This document shows positions 33,292 through 41,886 of a stretch of 64,000 nt of DNA, one piece after another. The notes below the pieces were generated by a model that made no database searches, was not told the DNA's origin, and saw only the letters and a list, made by a program, of their open reading frames with translations. This DNA is from Bacillus_P idriensis_A. Lineage in GTDB: Bacteria > Bacillota > Bacilli > Bacillales > Bacillaceae. Location of the stretch: the NCBI RefSeq assembly GCF_050483325.1, contig NZ_JBCMYF010000032.1, forward strand, positions 62,001-126,000. The letters are read 5' to 3'. The first letter of the stretch is position 1. Every line of letters starts with the position of its first letter. A program made the position numbers and the translations under genes.

Positions 33292-34182
33292 CTATTCTTC
33301 CTTTGGAACCAGTATTTCAATGTGTCTTCTCAGATTTTCCACTTTTACCGGAAGCTTATCCCCTTCGTCACCGTCAACGTTCGCAATCATTTCATAAGTG
33401 GAGGAAGCTTCTATCATTGGCACCTTCAAGTATTCAACATGCTCGCTGCTTGCAAGCTCACCGGTCATGATTTTCGGAAGCAGGAGCAGAAATTGCGGCA
33501 GGGCAACATCTTTAATGATGATGACGTGAAGCATGCCGTCGTTTACCTCTGCTTCAGGTGCGATCGTTTCAAATCCGCCGACCGAGTTTGTCAGGGCTAT
33601 AAGCATCAGCAAAGCCTCCCCCTCCCAGATACCCTCATCTGATTGGACCCGGAGTTCAAAAGGCTGCTTCTCCTTCATCTTTTTTACTCCTTCAATGATG
33701 TAGGCAAGCGGGCCAAGTTTTGTTTTCTGCTCAACTGGTGTAGAAAAAGATGCTTCAGCTAAAGCTCCGACAGCTACTATATTAATAAAATATCGATCAT
33801 TGATTTTCCCAACATCTGTTTTTCTTGTGTGCTGCTGCTCCATAACAGAAATGGCCTCTTCAGGATCAAGCGGAATATTGAGGGCTCTTGCAAAATCATT
33901 TACCGTACCGAGGGGGATTAAACCGAATAAAGGCCGGTGATCCTGTTCCGCAATCCCGTTTATTGCTTCATTTATCGTGCCGTCTCCGCCCATTGCCGCA
34001 ACAAAATCAAGCTTCCGTTCACAGGCTTCCCTGGCAAAATCCATAGCATCTCCCTCGCCTTTTGTTTCGCGAAGCTCTGTTTCATAACCCATGTTCCTCA
34101 TCGTTTTTAAAGCATGTTCCGTATATTCAGTTCCTTTTTCTTTGCCTGAAGATGGATTTACAATTAACATTGCCTGCTTCAA
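33292..34182 (-). CDS. Diacylglycerol/lipid kinase family protein (YegS/DgkB-like)
   Basis: 296-residue lipid kinase with a DAG-kinase catalytic domain: NPSSGKEKG near residue 9, the nucleotide-binding FVAAMGGDGTINEAINGI (GGDGT near 65) and LGTVNDFARAL. The C-terminal beta domain contains GGFETIAPEAEVNDGMLHVI and NVDGDEGDKLPV. Likely roles are phosphorylating diacylglycerol in the lipoteichoic acid cycle (DgkB) or another membrane lipid; the exact substrate is not settled by sequence. TTG 34182 is the start, behind GAGGGGGAAAAGGT. Confidence 0.87.
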   Translation of the reverse strand: MKQAMLIVNPSSGKEKGTEYTEHALKTMRNMGYETELRETKGEGDAMDFAREACERKLDFVAAMGGDGTINEAINGIAEQDHRPLFGLIPLGTVNDFARALNIPLDPEEAISVMEQQHTRKTDVGKINDRYFINIVAVGALAEASFSTPVEQKTKLGPLAYIIEGVKKMKEKQPFELRVQSDEGIWEGEALLMLIALTNSVGGFETIAPEAEVNDGMLHVIIIKDVALPQFLLLLPKIMTGELASSEHVEYLKVPMIEASSTYEMIANVDGDEGDKLPVKVENLRRHIEILVPKEE

Positions 34183-34259
34183 ACCTTTTCCCCCTCGACT
34201 TAAAATGTCTATAATTTACCTTACCCCTAAAATATACAATTTGAACCATCCATATAAAA

Positions 34260-34290
34260 AAACATTACTCCTTTTACTGAAGTAATGTTT
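34260..34290 (-). terminator. Terminator of the amt-exonuclease unit
   Basis: AAACATTACT pairs with AGTAATGTTT across a 11-base loop; A-rich on its left, T on the minus strand. Confidence 0.8.
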
Positions 34291-34293
34291 TCA

Positions 34294-35025
34294 TCACAGT
34301 ATGGCAATCCGTTCGTAAATATCCCGCAGGTTTCTGCAGCCCAGTCCTTTTACGTCCTCAACGTATTTACACCAAAGTTTTGCTGTCAAAATCGCATCGC
34401 CTAATGCATGGTGACGGTCTATAACAGGAATCTCTTTATGATCACACCAGTCTTCAAGTCTTACAAACTCCGCATTTGGTTCAGCAATGCGGTATAAAAA
34501 AGACGTGTCTACAATCCGGTGCTTGAACGCTGCGCGGAACAGTTTCCTGCTTGCATGCTGCATGAAGTTTTTTTCATGCGAAGAGTGATGGGCAACAAGA
34601 GTATCACTTTTTACGAACTTAAAAAATTCAATCATGGCTTCTTCAAGGGAAGGAGCATCCTTTAAATCATCATTTCTAATCCCAGTTAACACACTGATTT
34701 CATCAGACATTCCATTTTCATGTCTGACAAGCGAGTAGAAACGTTCATCTTCCTGCAGCGTGCACCCGCTCACCTTCACTGCACCGATGGAAATGATTTC
34801 GTTCCCCTGCTCTGGAAAAAAACCGGTTGTTTCAATATCAAAAACCACTACATCCAATTCATCCAGCGGAACCGACAGCGCCTCTTCCGCTTTCATTTCG
34901 CGCTGCAGCTGACGCAGAAATGCGATTTGCTGGGAGTTTTGTCCGCTTTGAGCCGTTCCAAAAACGCTCGTTTGAAACTTCCCGTGCACCTCTCTAATAA
35001 AATGAACGAACGGATTCGACTTCAT
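34294..35025 (-). CDS. DnaQ-like 3'-5' exonuclease domain protein
   Basis: 243 residues with a DEDDh exonuclease domain: VVVFDIETTGFFPEQGNEII (Asp-Glu), LVAHHSSHEKNFMQHASRK (Asp-like region) and RHHALGDAILTAKLWCKYVE (His-Asp). It resembles the epsilon/PolC exonuclease domain. An N-terminal extension of about 50 residues precedes the domain. It overlaps the nucleotidyltransferase gene by four bases (ATGA), and the pairing of this exonuclease with a DUF294 nucleotidyltransferase is recurrent. The substrate may be a nucleotide or short oligonucleotide rather than genomic DNA. Confidence 0.85.
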   Translation of the reverse strand: MKSNPFVHFIREVHGKFQTSVFGTAQSGQNSQQIAFLRQLQREMKAEEALSVPLDELDVVVFDIETTGFFPEQGNEIISIGAVKVSGCTLQEDERFYSLVRHENGMSDEISVLTGIRNDDLKDAPSLEEAMIEFFKFVKSDTLVAHHSSHEKNFMQHASRKLFRAAFKHRIVDTSFLYRIAEPNAEFVRLEDWCDHKEIPVIDRHHALGDAILTAKLWCKYVEDVKGLGCRNLRDIYERIAIL

Positions 35026-36002
35026 TGATGAACACCCTTTTCAATGATTCCCTGTACAAAGTGATGCAGTTTTTTTCCGTTTTTCAGAATGGTTTTCATT
35101 TCTTTTTTCTCTGCACGGCCGAGCTGCTTAATGGGAAGGTAATGAACATCATCGTATTCTTTGATTCTCTTTAAATTAGACATTCGAAATTGCAGCAGAT
35201 TAACAAAACTCTTTTTATATTCGCAAAGCTCATTTCGATAAAACTCATCTTTGCTGAGCTCATCAATCCGCTCCAATGTGGAGGCAGCTAACACTCCTTC
35301 TTTAATGGCAAGAATTCTAACTGCATTTACATAAGGTAAAAAGGCCGCTTGCTTTAAATTGAGTGATCCCTGATAGGGACCGCTGCTTTCGGTGAAGATT
35401 TGCCCAAGTGGACCAACAGAAGGTTTGAGATGCATGATATTATCCATAAACCGTTTTAATAGCTTAGGAGACTTTTTCCGGCACTCATGAATTACTTTTT
35501 TTAAATGACCAATAAATGCTTCTTCTCCCGCAAGCACTCTTGCATCTACAAATATCTGCAGATACCTCATAGACTCAAAGCTGATTTCATCCATCCATTT
35601 TAAAAGCTGTTCTTCAAATGCTCCAAGTGTTTTGCACCAGACAGGATTTGAGCTCATGACTTTTCCTTCGCAATAAGGATACCCTGCAAGATGAAGTCCT
35701 AAGGAAATCTCTTTTCCAAACGCCAGAAAGTACTGATCTGTGTCCGCACCGCTTTTTTCATAAACCATTCCATGATCCTGATCACTGATGACCCCCTGTT
35801 CAAATCTCCCTGCACTCCCCATCACAAACCATGAAAAGGGTGAAGGAGGAGTCCCTTTTTCCTCCTTCAGCTTTTGCAGAGATACTTCAAAAACCGCCCG
35901 CATGACTTTATCATGAAATTGATTTAATGATTGCGTATCAGTTGTATATTTATAAATCTCTTCATCTTTCCATGAACGAATTGATTCGTAGCTTTCTCCC
36001 AT
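35022..36002 (-). CDS. DUF294 GlnD-like nucleotidyltransferase
   Basis: 326 residues. The nucleotidyltransferase motif WFVMGSAGRFEQGVISDQDH gives G-S-x-G-R then D-x-D (residues 60-79), as in the DUF294/GlnD group. The C-terminal half (about 190-320) is the putative substrate-binding helical domain (SLNLKQAAFLPYVNAVRILA). No CBS or cyclic-nucleotide domain is fused, unlike many relatives. It follows amt and overlaps the exonuclease gene, making an amt-nucleotidyltransferase-exonuclease unit. By analogy with GlnD it might modify a nitrogen regulator, but no PII gene is present here. ATG 36002 follows GGGAAGTG. Confidence 0.82.
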   Translation of the reverse strand: MGESYESIRSWKDEEIYKYTTDTQSLNQFHDKVMRAVFEVSLQKLKEEKGTPPSPFSWFVMGSAGRFEQGVISDQDHGMVYEKSGADTDQYFLAFGKEISLGLHLAGYPYCEGKVMSSNPVWCKTLGAFEEQLLKWMDEISFESMRYLQIFVDARVLAGEEAFIGHLKKVIHECRKKSPKLLKRFMDNIMHLKPSVGPLGQIFTESSGPYQGSLNLKQAAFLPYVNAVRILAIKEGVLAASTLERIDELSKDEFYRNELCEYKKSFVNLLQFRMSNLKRIKEYDDVHYLPIKQLGRAEKKEMKTILKNGKKLHHFVQGIIEKGVHQ

Positions 36003-36029
36003 TTACAGCACTTCCCTTTCGCTCCCGAA

Positions 36030-37295
36030 TTAAGAGCTGATCTTATCCTCTTTTGATAAGAATACTTCAGGATAGCCGTAACTTCCATGCTCACTCATAT
36101 CAAGCCCCATAATTTCTTCTTCTTCTGTTACACGCAGACCGCCCATCAGCTTTTTAGCAGCAAAAAGGATGATAAACGAAACGGCAAAGGCATAAGCTCC
36201 CGATACGCCGACACCCATGACCTGAACCCCTAATTGTTCAAAGCCTCCGCCATAAAATAATCCCGGCTTTCCAACTGTCGCAAGTTCAGGTGTTGCGAAA
36301 AACCCTGTTGAAATCGTACCCCATACCCCAGCTGCTCCATGAACAGATAGCGCGTAGATTGGATCATCTATCTTTCTCTTTTCGAAAAATCTCACACTAT
36401 AAAAAACTAGGATTCCAGCAATAAAACCGATCAGAACGGCTGCCCACGTATCTACAAACGCACATGATGCTGTAATTGCTACAAGACCCGCGAGTGCACC
36501 ATTAAGCATCGTCGGCACATCTGATTTCCCAAGTACTGCCCATGAAACGATGAGCGACGCAACTGCACCAGCTGCCGCAGCAAGATTCGTATTCAGCGCA
36601 ACATATCCGAAAAATCCATCCTCAACTCCAAGTGTGCTTGCAGCGTTAAATCCAAACCATCCAATCCACAGCACCAAAACCCCTAAAGCTGTAAACACTT
36701 GATTATGGCCAAAAATGTTATTGGCAGAACCATCCTGATTGAATTTCCCAATACGCGGCTTCAGTAAAATGGTTGCAGCAAATGCAGCCATTGCACCTGT
36801 TAAATGGACAACCGTGGAACCGGCAAAATCTTGTTTACCGTGCTCAGCAAGAAAGCCTCCGCCCCAGATCCAATGTGCTACCACTGGATAGACAAGAGCT
36901 GAGAAAAGCACCGTAAAGACAAGATAAATTGACAATTTAGCCCGCTCTGCAAATCCTCCAAGCGCAATGGTTATCGCAATTCCGGCAAAAGCAAGCTGGA
37001 ACAAAAAGAAGACAGATGAAGAAAGATTCATTCCTTCAAGTTCATATCCTGAATAGAAAAAGTGGGATAAACCTACAAAGAAATTGGCATTGTCCCCAAA
37101 TATAAATCCAAAGCCCACAGCCCAAAACACAAGTGATGCAAGGCCAAATGTAAAAATCGTCTTACCGGCAATATGACCGGCATTTTTCATGCGTGTAGAT
37201 CCTGCTTCAAGCAAAATGAATCCGCCCTGCATGAGAATAACCAAAATTGCCCCCAGAACCACCCATAAACTATTTAACAGATAAATAGAATCCAA
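36030..37295 (-). CDS. amtB: Ammonium transporter
   Basis: Amt/NrgA-type channel, 421 residues with 11 helices. Family signatures are ILMQGGFILLEAGSTRMKNA, GGFAERAKLSIYLVFTVLFS, VVHLTGAMAAFAATILLKPR, GWFGFNAASTLGVEDGFFGY, and HGAAGVWGTISTGFFATPEL, carrying the pore histidine. TTG 37295 follows AGGAGG. It is preceded by two TnrA/GlnR boxes, so expression should follow nitrogen limitation. In B. subtilis the next gene is the PII protein nrgB; here it is a GlnD-like nucleotidyltransferase. Confidence 0.96.
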   Translation of the reverse strand: MDSIYLLNSLWVVLGAILVILMQGGFILLEAGSTRMKNAGHIAGKTIFTFGLASLVFWAVGFGFIFGDNANFFVGLSHFFYSGYELEGMNLSSSVFFLFQLAFAGIAITIALGGFAERAKLSIYLVFTVLFSALVYPVVAHWIWGGGFLAEHGKQDFAGSTVVHLTGAMAAFAATILLKPRIGKFNQDGSANNIFGHNQVFTALGVLVLWIGWFGFNAASTLGVEDGFFGYVALNTNLAAAAGAVASLIVSWAVLGKSDVPTMLNGALAGLVAITASCAFVDTWAAVLIGFIAGILVFYSVRFFEKRKIDDPIYALSVHGAAGVWGTISTGFFATPELATVGKPGLFYGGGFEQLGVQVMGVGVSGAYAFAVSFIILFAAKKLMGGLRVTEEEEIMGLDMSEHGSYGYPEVFLSKEDKISS

Positions 37296-37332
37296 ATTAA
37301 CGTCCTCCTATTGCTCTTCTTATAACATTGTA

Positions 37333-37349
37333 TGTTATAAAATATAACA
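37333..37349 (-). promoter_or_regulatory. TnrA/GlnR box 1
   Basis: TGTTATAAAATATAACA fits TGTNA-N7-TNACA exactly. It lies between the predicted amt promoter and the start codon, a likely repressive position. Confidence 0.8.
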
Positions 37350-37366
37350 CAAGTTAATTATTTTCT

Positions 37367-37394
37367 ATTTTAACGTATATTTTTCTCAAGTCAA
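37367..37394 (-). promoter_or_regulatory. amt promoter
   Basis: Minus-strand TTGACT (37389-37394) and TAAAAT (37367-37372) with a 16-bp spacer. Confidence 0.45.
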
Positions 37395-37423
37395 CTAATT
37401 TTCTAAAAATTTTTATAATTATA

Positions 37424-37440
37424 TGTTAAAAAACCTAACA
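37424..37440 (-). promoter_or_regulatory. TnrA/GlnR box 2
   Basis: TGTTAAAAAACCTAACA also fits TGTNA-N7-TNACA. It is upstream of the predicted amt promoter, an activating position for TnrA, although somewhat more distant than the classical site. Confidence 0.8.
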
Positions 37441-37492
37441 CCGCTGTAAATAAGTAAAGTTTTTATAAATCGATGACAATTTGTAATTTTAA

Positions 37493-37543
37493 TAGACATT
37501 TCTTCCTTAATAAGGTAAAATTATATTGTGAAGTATTTCACAA
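37493..37543 (+). promoter_or_regulatory. ldh promoter with Rex operator
   Basis: TAGACA (37493-37498), 17 bp, TAAAAT (37516-37521). TTGTGAAGTATTTCACAA (37526-37543) is a perfect Rex palindrome directly after the -10, covering the start site. Confidence 0.9.
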
Positions 37544-37565
37544 TTCAAGGAAAGGGTGTTGTACA

Positions 37566-38516
37566 ATGGCACAAGAAAAGATAAACCGTGTAGTCTTGGT
37601 TGGTACCGGATTTGTCGGTTCCAGCTACGCATTCGCTCTCATGAATCAAGGAATAGCTGATGAACTGATTTTAATTGATGCTAATGCCGAAAAAGCGCTT
37701 GGCGATGTAATGGATCTTAACCACGGAAAAGTGTTTGCACCAAATCCTACCGCCATCCGTCTCGGAGAATACGGGGATTGCAAACACGCAGATATTGTTG
37801 TCATTTGTGCAGGAGCTAATCAGAAGAAAGGCGAAACCCGCCTTGATCTTGTAGCGAAAAACCTGGCCATATTCAAAGAAATTACCGAAAGCGTGATGAA
37901 ATCCGGATTCCAGGGAATATTTCTAGTAGCAACGAATCCAGTGGATATCCTTGCCTACGCAACATGGAAATTCAGCGGACTGCCGAAAGAACGGGTGATA
38001 GGTTCAGGAACCATCCTTGATACTTCCCGCTTCCGCTATCTGCTTGGCGACTATTTTAAAATAGCTCCAAATAACGTTCATGCCTACATAATCGGTGAGC
38101 ACGGAGACAGCGAGCTTCCTGTTTACAGCTCTGCAGATATCGGCGGAATCCCTGTCATGAAGATGATTGAACGCAGCGAAGCCTATAAAAAAGAAGACTT
38201 AGATGAAATCTTTAAAAACGTACGGGATGCAGCCTATCAGATTATTAATCGAAAAGGGGCAACCTATTATGGAATCGCAATGGGGCTTGTCCGCATGACG
38301 AAAGCCATCCTTCACAATGAAAATTGCGTCCTGACCGTTTCTGGCCATCTTGACGGACAATACGGAGAAAAAGATGTCTATATCGGAGTCCCCGCTGTAA
38401 TTAACCGCGAGGGAATCCGCGACATTATTGAGCTTGACCTGAATGCTGAAGAACAGGATAAATTCAGGAAAAGTGCCGCGATTTTAAAAGAGATACTGAC
38501 ACCTCATTTTAATTAG
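37566..38516 (+). CDS. ldh: L-lactate dehydrogenase
   Basis: Reduces pyruvate to lactate with NADH. The 316-residue product has the Rossmann motif VVLVGTGFVGSSYAFAL (9-25), the catalytic Arg-Asp loop GETRLDLVAKN, NPVDILAYATWKFSGL and the active-site IIGEHGDSELPVYS with catalytic histidine. The open frame starts at 37473, but the Rex operator and ribosome site AAAGGGTG show that ATG 37566 is the true start. Rex control means induction at high NADH/NAD. The gene is monocistronic with a terminator at 38559; no lactate permease is adjacent. Confidence 0.97.
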   Translation: MAQEKINRVVLVGTGFVGSSYAFALMNQGIADELILIDANAEKALGDVMDLNHGKVFAPNPTAIRLGEYGDCKHADIVVICAGANQKKGETRLDLVAKNLAIFKEITESVMKSGFQGIFLVATNPVDILAYATWKFSGLPKERVIGSGTILDTSRFRYLLGDYFKIAPNNVHAYIIGEHGDSELPVYSSADIGGIPVMKMIERSEAYKKEDLDEIFKNVRDAAYQIINRKGATYYGIAMGLVRMTKAILHNENCVLTVSGHLDGQYGEKDVYIGVPAVINREGIRDIIELDLNAEEQDKFRKSAAILKEILTPHFN

Positions 38517-38558
38517 AAAATCGGCTGTTTACTGATTCGTTAGAAAATGACCATTCTG

Positions 38559-38585
38559 CTCCGGCTCTAGAAGCTGGAGTTTTTC
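38559..38585 (+). terminator. Terminator of ldh
   Basis: CTCCGGCT pairs with AGCTGGAG (one wobble) across CTAGA, followed by TTTTTC. Confidence 0.75.
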
Positions 38586-38702
38586 TTTTTAGCATATTGA
38601 TTTTCTTCAGCCGGAAGATTTTCTGATTTAGCGGCTATCCCCGAATTCCAGCTGTCATTTTTCTCAAGCGGAAGGCCAAATTTCTTGCCATCCCAACAAA
38701 AT

Positions 38703-38736
38703 AAAAAGGAGCATGAACCTCTAATCGGTTCATGCT
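38703..38736 (-). terminator. Terminator of cadC-cadA
   Basis: AGCATGAACC (38710-38719) pairs with GGTTCATGCT (38727-38736); T-rich on the minus strand. It overlaps the cadA stop. Confidence 0.8.
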
Positions 38737-40876
38737 AGCTGTCTTTCTTTTCCTTCACTCTTAAAAGCCTCAATCCATTAAGCGTGACAAGCAAAGTCGC
38801 TCCCATATCTGCAAAAATCGCAATCCATAATGTCAGCCATCCTGGAACAACGAGTAGCAGGGCAAGCAGTTTAAGCCCTAAGGCAAAGGCAATGTTCTGC
38901 TTAATAATGACAAGCGTTTTGCGGCTCAGTTCAATCGCAAAAGGCAGTTTTTTCAGATCATCTCCCATTAGGGCAACATCTGCTGTTTCAAGAGCCGTAT
39001 CCGTCCCGGCCCCTCCCATCGCGATGCCAACAGAAGCTGCAGCAAGAGCGGGGGCATCATTTACGCCATCCCCCACCATTGCGGCTTTACCGTATTCACC
39101 TTGTATCTTTTTCACGGCATCCAGTTTATGCTGAGGAAGGAGCTCAGCATGAATCTCAGACACTTCCAACTGATGTCCGATTGCTGCCGCGGTACTTGCG
39201 TGATCACCCGTCAGCATGATGGTCTTTTGAATGCCTTGCTCTTTTAGCTGCTTCACAACGCGGACACTGCTTTCACGGATCTCGTCTGCAACGGCCGATA
39301 CAGCAAGCAGCACTTCATTTGTACCAGCGAGCATGACTGTTTTCCCCTGTTTCTGCAAAGAATCAACCTTGTTTCTTACTTCTCCTTCTAGTGGACGCCC
39401 AGTCATCTCTTCAAACAGCGAAACATTTCCAACATAGTACCACTCTTGATCAATTTTTCCTTTGATGCCTTTTCCAGTGATGGACGCGAATTCATCTACG
39501 ATTAGAGATTTATAATCCAGCTCCTGCTGCTCTGCTTTTTTTATAAACGCAGAAGCAAGCGGATGCTGTGACCTATATTCAAGCGCACTTACCAATTTAA
39601 ATAAGTCATCTTGTGAAATTCCAGGCAGTAAAACGTCAAAATCGGTAACCACAGGTGCCCCTTTTGTTAAAGTGCCTGTTTTATCAAACGCCACCGCCTT
39701 AATTCGGCTTAATTCTTCAAGGTAAATACCGCCTTTGATCAACACTCCATTTCTCGCTGCGTTCCCAATGGCCGTAACAATGGAAACAGGTGTTGAGATA
39801 ACAAGTGCACACGGACAGCCGACAACCAGGACGGCTAATCCCTGATAAATCCAAGTATCCCACATTCCGCCGAAAAACAGCGGCGGAAGAACAGCGACTA
39901 AAAAGGCAATCGCCATAATCACAGGTGTATACCACCTTGCAAACTTGTCTACAAATGCCTGCGATGGTGCGCGTTCCGCCTGAGCTTCTTCTACTAGATG
40001 AATGATTTTCGCAATCGTTGTATCATCAGCGAGCTTCGTAACCTTTACTTCAAGCAAGCCTTCTTCGTTAAGAGTTCCTGCAAACACTTCTGCCCCAGGT
40101 TCTTTTTCTGCGGGGAGTGATTCACCCGTGATGGATGCCTGATTAACAGCCGATACCCCTTTAACAACAACTCCATCCATGGCAATTTTCTGGCCCGGCT
40201 TCACGATCATGATATCGCCGGCTTCAATTTCATCAACGGAAATGGAGCTTTCAATACCGTTTCGTCTGATTAACGCTTCTTTTGGAGCGATATCCATTAA
40301 CGAGCGAATGGACTTGCGCGCCCGGTCCATCGAATAGGATTCCAGAGCTTCACTGATGGCAAACAGGATAACCACAACAGCCCCTTCGCTCCATTCCCCA
40401 ATAATGGCGGCACCGATAATCGCGATCGTCATGAGCGTTCGCATATCAAACTCAAGCCGAATCAAATTTTTAAACCCCGTGATAAACAGTGAGTATCCCC
40501 CAATGACGATGGCAGCCAAAAATGCTGCTATAGACGGGACACTTTCTTCGCCATAGGAAAACAATGAATAATAGCCCATCGCTATGAACAGTGCTGATAC
40601 CAGAAGGGCTCCGTATTTTTTAAGGAATGTTTCTTTAGGAGCTTGAACGGCTCCCTTTTCAGGAAGAATCTTAAGATGCTCGAACGCACCTGCTTTTTCA
40701 ATATCGCGAATGCTCGCATTGCCGATCACCGTTAATTTAGCGGCACCGAAATTCACTTTGGCATCACTAACGCCATCAAGTTCTTTTACATTGCGTTCGA
40801 ATTTTCCGGCACAGCCTGCACAAGTAAATCCCTGAACCCGGTACACATTTTTTTCAGCCGTTTGTTCTGCTCCCAC
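38735..40876 (-). CDS. cadA: Cd2+/Zn2+-exporting P1B-type ATPase
   Basis: 713-residue heavy-metal pump that exports Cd2+, Zn2+ or Pb2+. One N-terminal metal-binding domain (GFTCAGCAGKF, Cys19 and Cys22) is followed by membrane helices, the actuator motif GESLPAEKE, the ion-binding VVGCPCALVISTPVSIV (CPC), phosphorylation site DKTGTLTKG, and the hinge AMVGDGVNDAPALAAASVGI. Start GTG 40876 lies inside the end of cadC (23-base overlap) behind GGGGGAG, so CadC and CadA are translationally coupled. The operon is repressed by CadC at two operators. Confidence 0.95.
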   Translation of the reverse strand: MGAEQTAEKNVYRVQGFTCAGCAGKFERNVKELDGVSDAKVNFGAAKLTVIGNASIRDIEKAGAFEHLKILPEKGAVQAPKETFLKKYGALLVSALFIAMGYYSLFSYGEESVPSIAAFLAAIVIGGYSLFITGFKNLIRLEFDMRTLMTIAIIGAAIIGEWSEGAVVVILFAISEALESYSMDRARKSIRSLMDIAPKEALIRRNGIESSISVDEIEAGDIMIVKPGQKIAMDGVVVKGVSAVNQASITGESLPAEKEPGAEVFAGTLNEEGLLEVKVTKLADDTTIAKIIHLVEEAQAERAPSQAFVDKFARWYTPVIMAIAFLVAVLPPLFFGGMWDTWIYQGLAVLVVGCPCALVISTPVSIVTAIGNAARNGVLIKGGIYLEELSRIKAVAFDKTGTLTKGAPVVTDFDVLLPGISQDDLFKLVSALEYRSQHPLASAFIKKAEQQELDYKSLIVDEFASITGKGIKGKIDQEWYYVGNVSLFEEMTGRPLEGEVRNKVDSLQKQGKTVMLAGTNEVLLAVSAVADEIRESSVRVVKQLKEQGIQKTIMLTGDHASTAAAIGHQLEVSEIHAELLPQHKLDAVKKIQGEYGKAAMVGDGVNDAPALAAASVGIAMGGAGTDTALETADVALMGDDLKKLPFAIELSRKTLVIIKQNIAFALGLKLLALLLVVPGWLTLWIAIFADMGATLLVTLNGLRLLRVKEKKDS

Positions 40877-41237
40877 GAATGCTCATCTCCCCCTGATGTT
40901 CAAAAGCAAGCTGAATCAGCTGCTTTACATGATCATCATCCAATGAATAATAGACCAGCTTTCCTTCTTTGCGGAACTTAGCAAGCCCCGTATTTTTCAA
41001 AAGTCTTAAATGATGCGATGCAGTCGCGGTCGTAGCCCCGACGATATTCGCCACATCACAGACACATAGCTCCTCTTCTTCTAAAAGCGCATAAGCAATT
41101 TTCAATCGGGTATCATCAGCAAGGGCTTTATAGATTTTCGCCACATTAGCCGTTTCCTGCCCTCGAAGCTTATTCTTAACCCGTTCCACTTTTTCCGAAT
41201 CCACACAGGTTATTTCACATACATCCTGCAGCTTCAC
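40854..41237 (-). CDS. cadC: CadC-type ArsR-family metal-sensing repressor
   Basis: 127-residue winged-helix repressor that releases DNA on binding Cd2+/Zn2+/Pb2+. The metal site follows the CadC plan: N-terminal Cys7 and Cys11 (DVCEITC) and the alpha3 motif ELCVCDVANIVG. The recognition helix is TTATASHHLRLLKNTGLAKF. It is first in the cad operon, and two imperfect palindromes lie upstream. The adjacent divergent gene encodes a CzrA-type sensor lacking these cysteines, so the two probably sense metals differently. Confidence 0.92.
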   Translation of the reverse strand: MKLQDVCEITCVDSEKVERVKNKLRGQETANVAKIYKALADDTRLKIAYALLEEEELCVCDVANIVGATTATASHHLRLLKNTGLAKFRKEGKLVYYSLDDDHVKQLIQLAFEHQGEMSIRGSRTNG

Positions 41238-41256
41238 TTCATCACATCCTTTTCAT

Positions 41257-41317
41257 TCAAACGTTCATTTGATTAAAGTATATGCAGGGCAGCAGGAACA
41301 GTCAAACAATAATTTGA
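41257..41317 (-). promoter_or_regulatory. Two ArsR/CadC-type operators
   Basis: TCAAACGTTCATTTGA (41257-41272) and TCAAACAATAATTTGA (41302-41317) are TCAAA-N6-TTTGA palindromes 45 bp apart, as in cadC operators. The second may also affect the divergent czrA-like gene. Confidence 0.75.
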
Positions 41318-41381
41318 ATGTTTGTATAAATAAATAATCTTTCCTATAATAATTACATAAGAAGTCAGAAGGAGACTCACA

Positions 41382-41702
41382 ATGAAAAAAGAAAAAATAG
41401 ATGCAGACACGTTTCAAGATCTGGACGAAGAAACCCTCTTCATCGCTTCACAGACCTTTAAGGCGCTGTCAGACCCGACACGGCTTCGTATATTAAACCT
41501 GCTTACCCAAGGGGAACGATCCGTAAATGAAATTGCCGAATCATTATCTCTTCTCCAATCAACCGTATCCCACCAGCTGCGCTTTCTGAAAAACCTGCGC
41601 CTCGTCAAATTCCGCCGCGAAGGGACAACTTTATACTATTCACATGACGACGAACACGTTATCGGGCTTTTGAAACAGATGATTGAGCATGCTCGTCATT
41701 AA
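41382..41702 (+). CDS. czrA: CzrA/SmtB-type zinc-sensing repressor
   Basis: 106-residue ArsR/SmtB repressor. DNA binding is through SVNEIAESLSLLQSTVSHQL RFLKNLRLVKF. Its alpha5 metal site is DDEHVIGLLKQMIEHARH, the Asp-His...His-His arrangement of CzrA-type Zn2+/Co2+ sensors, with no CadC cysteines. In B. subtilis CzrA controls czcD and cadA. A palindrome of the expected type lies before czcD at 43182, so czcD is the likely target. ATG 41382 follows AAGGAG. Confidence 0.88.
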   Translation: MKKEKIDADTFQDLDEETLFIASQTFKALSDPTRLRILNLLTQGERSVNEIAESLSLLQSTVSHQLRFLKNLRLVKFRREGTTLYYSHDDEHVIGLLKQMIEHARH

Positions 41703-41706
41703 CCGA

Positions 41707-41831
41707 AAAGCGGAACCGCCCGTTTAGCTCCGAAAGACAGATAAGGATCCGACAGAAAAGGCGCTTTTTGCCTTGACTGGCGGATCCGTTCTGGCTGAGG
41801 AGCTGGACAAACCGAAAAGCGGAGCCGCCTA
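41707..41831 (+). repeat. Extragenic repeat with hairpin, divergent copy
   Basis: AAAAGCGGAACCGCCCGTTT, then a stem GGATCCG...CGGATCC around GCGCTTTTTGCC, then GTTCTGGCTGAGGAGCTGG. It is related to 16966-17085. A second start (AAAAGCGGAGCCGCC) follows at 41817. Confidence 0.65.
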
Positions 41832-41886
41832 ATCAGGCTGATATATCCAACCCTCGCATATTTTAAAAATGAAATTACACTAAGAA

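Noticed and set aside
33256..33642. 128-codon plus-strand frame
   Set aside because: Antisense to the lipid kinase gene, whose motifs (GGDGT) are clear on the other strand.
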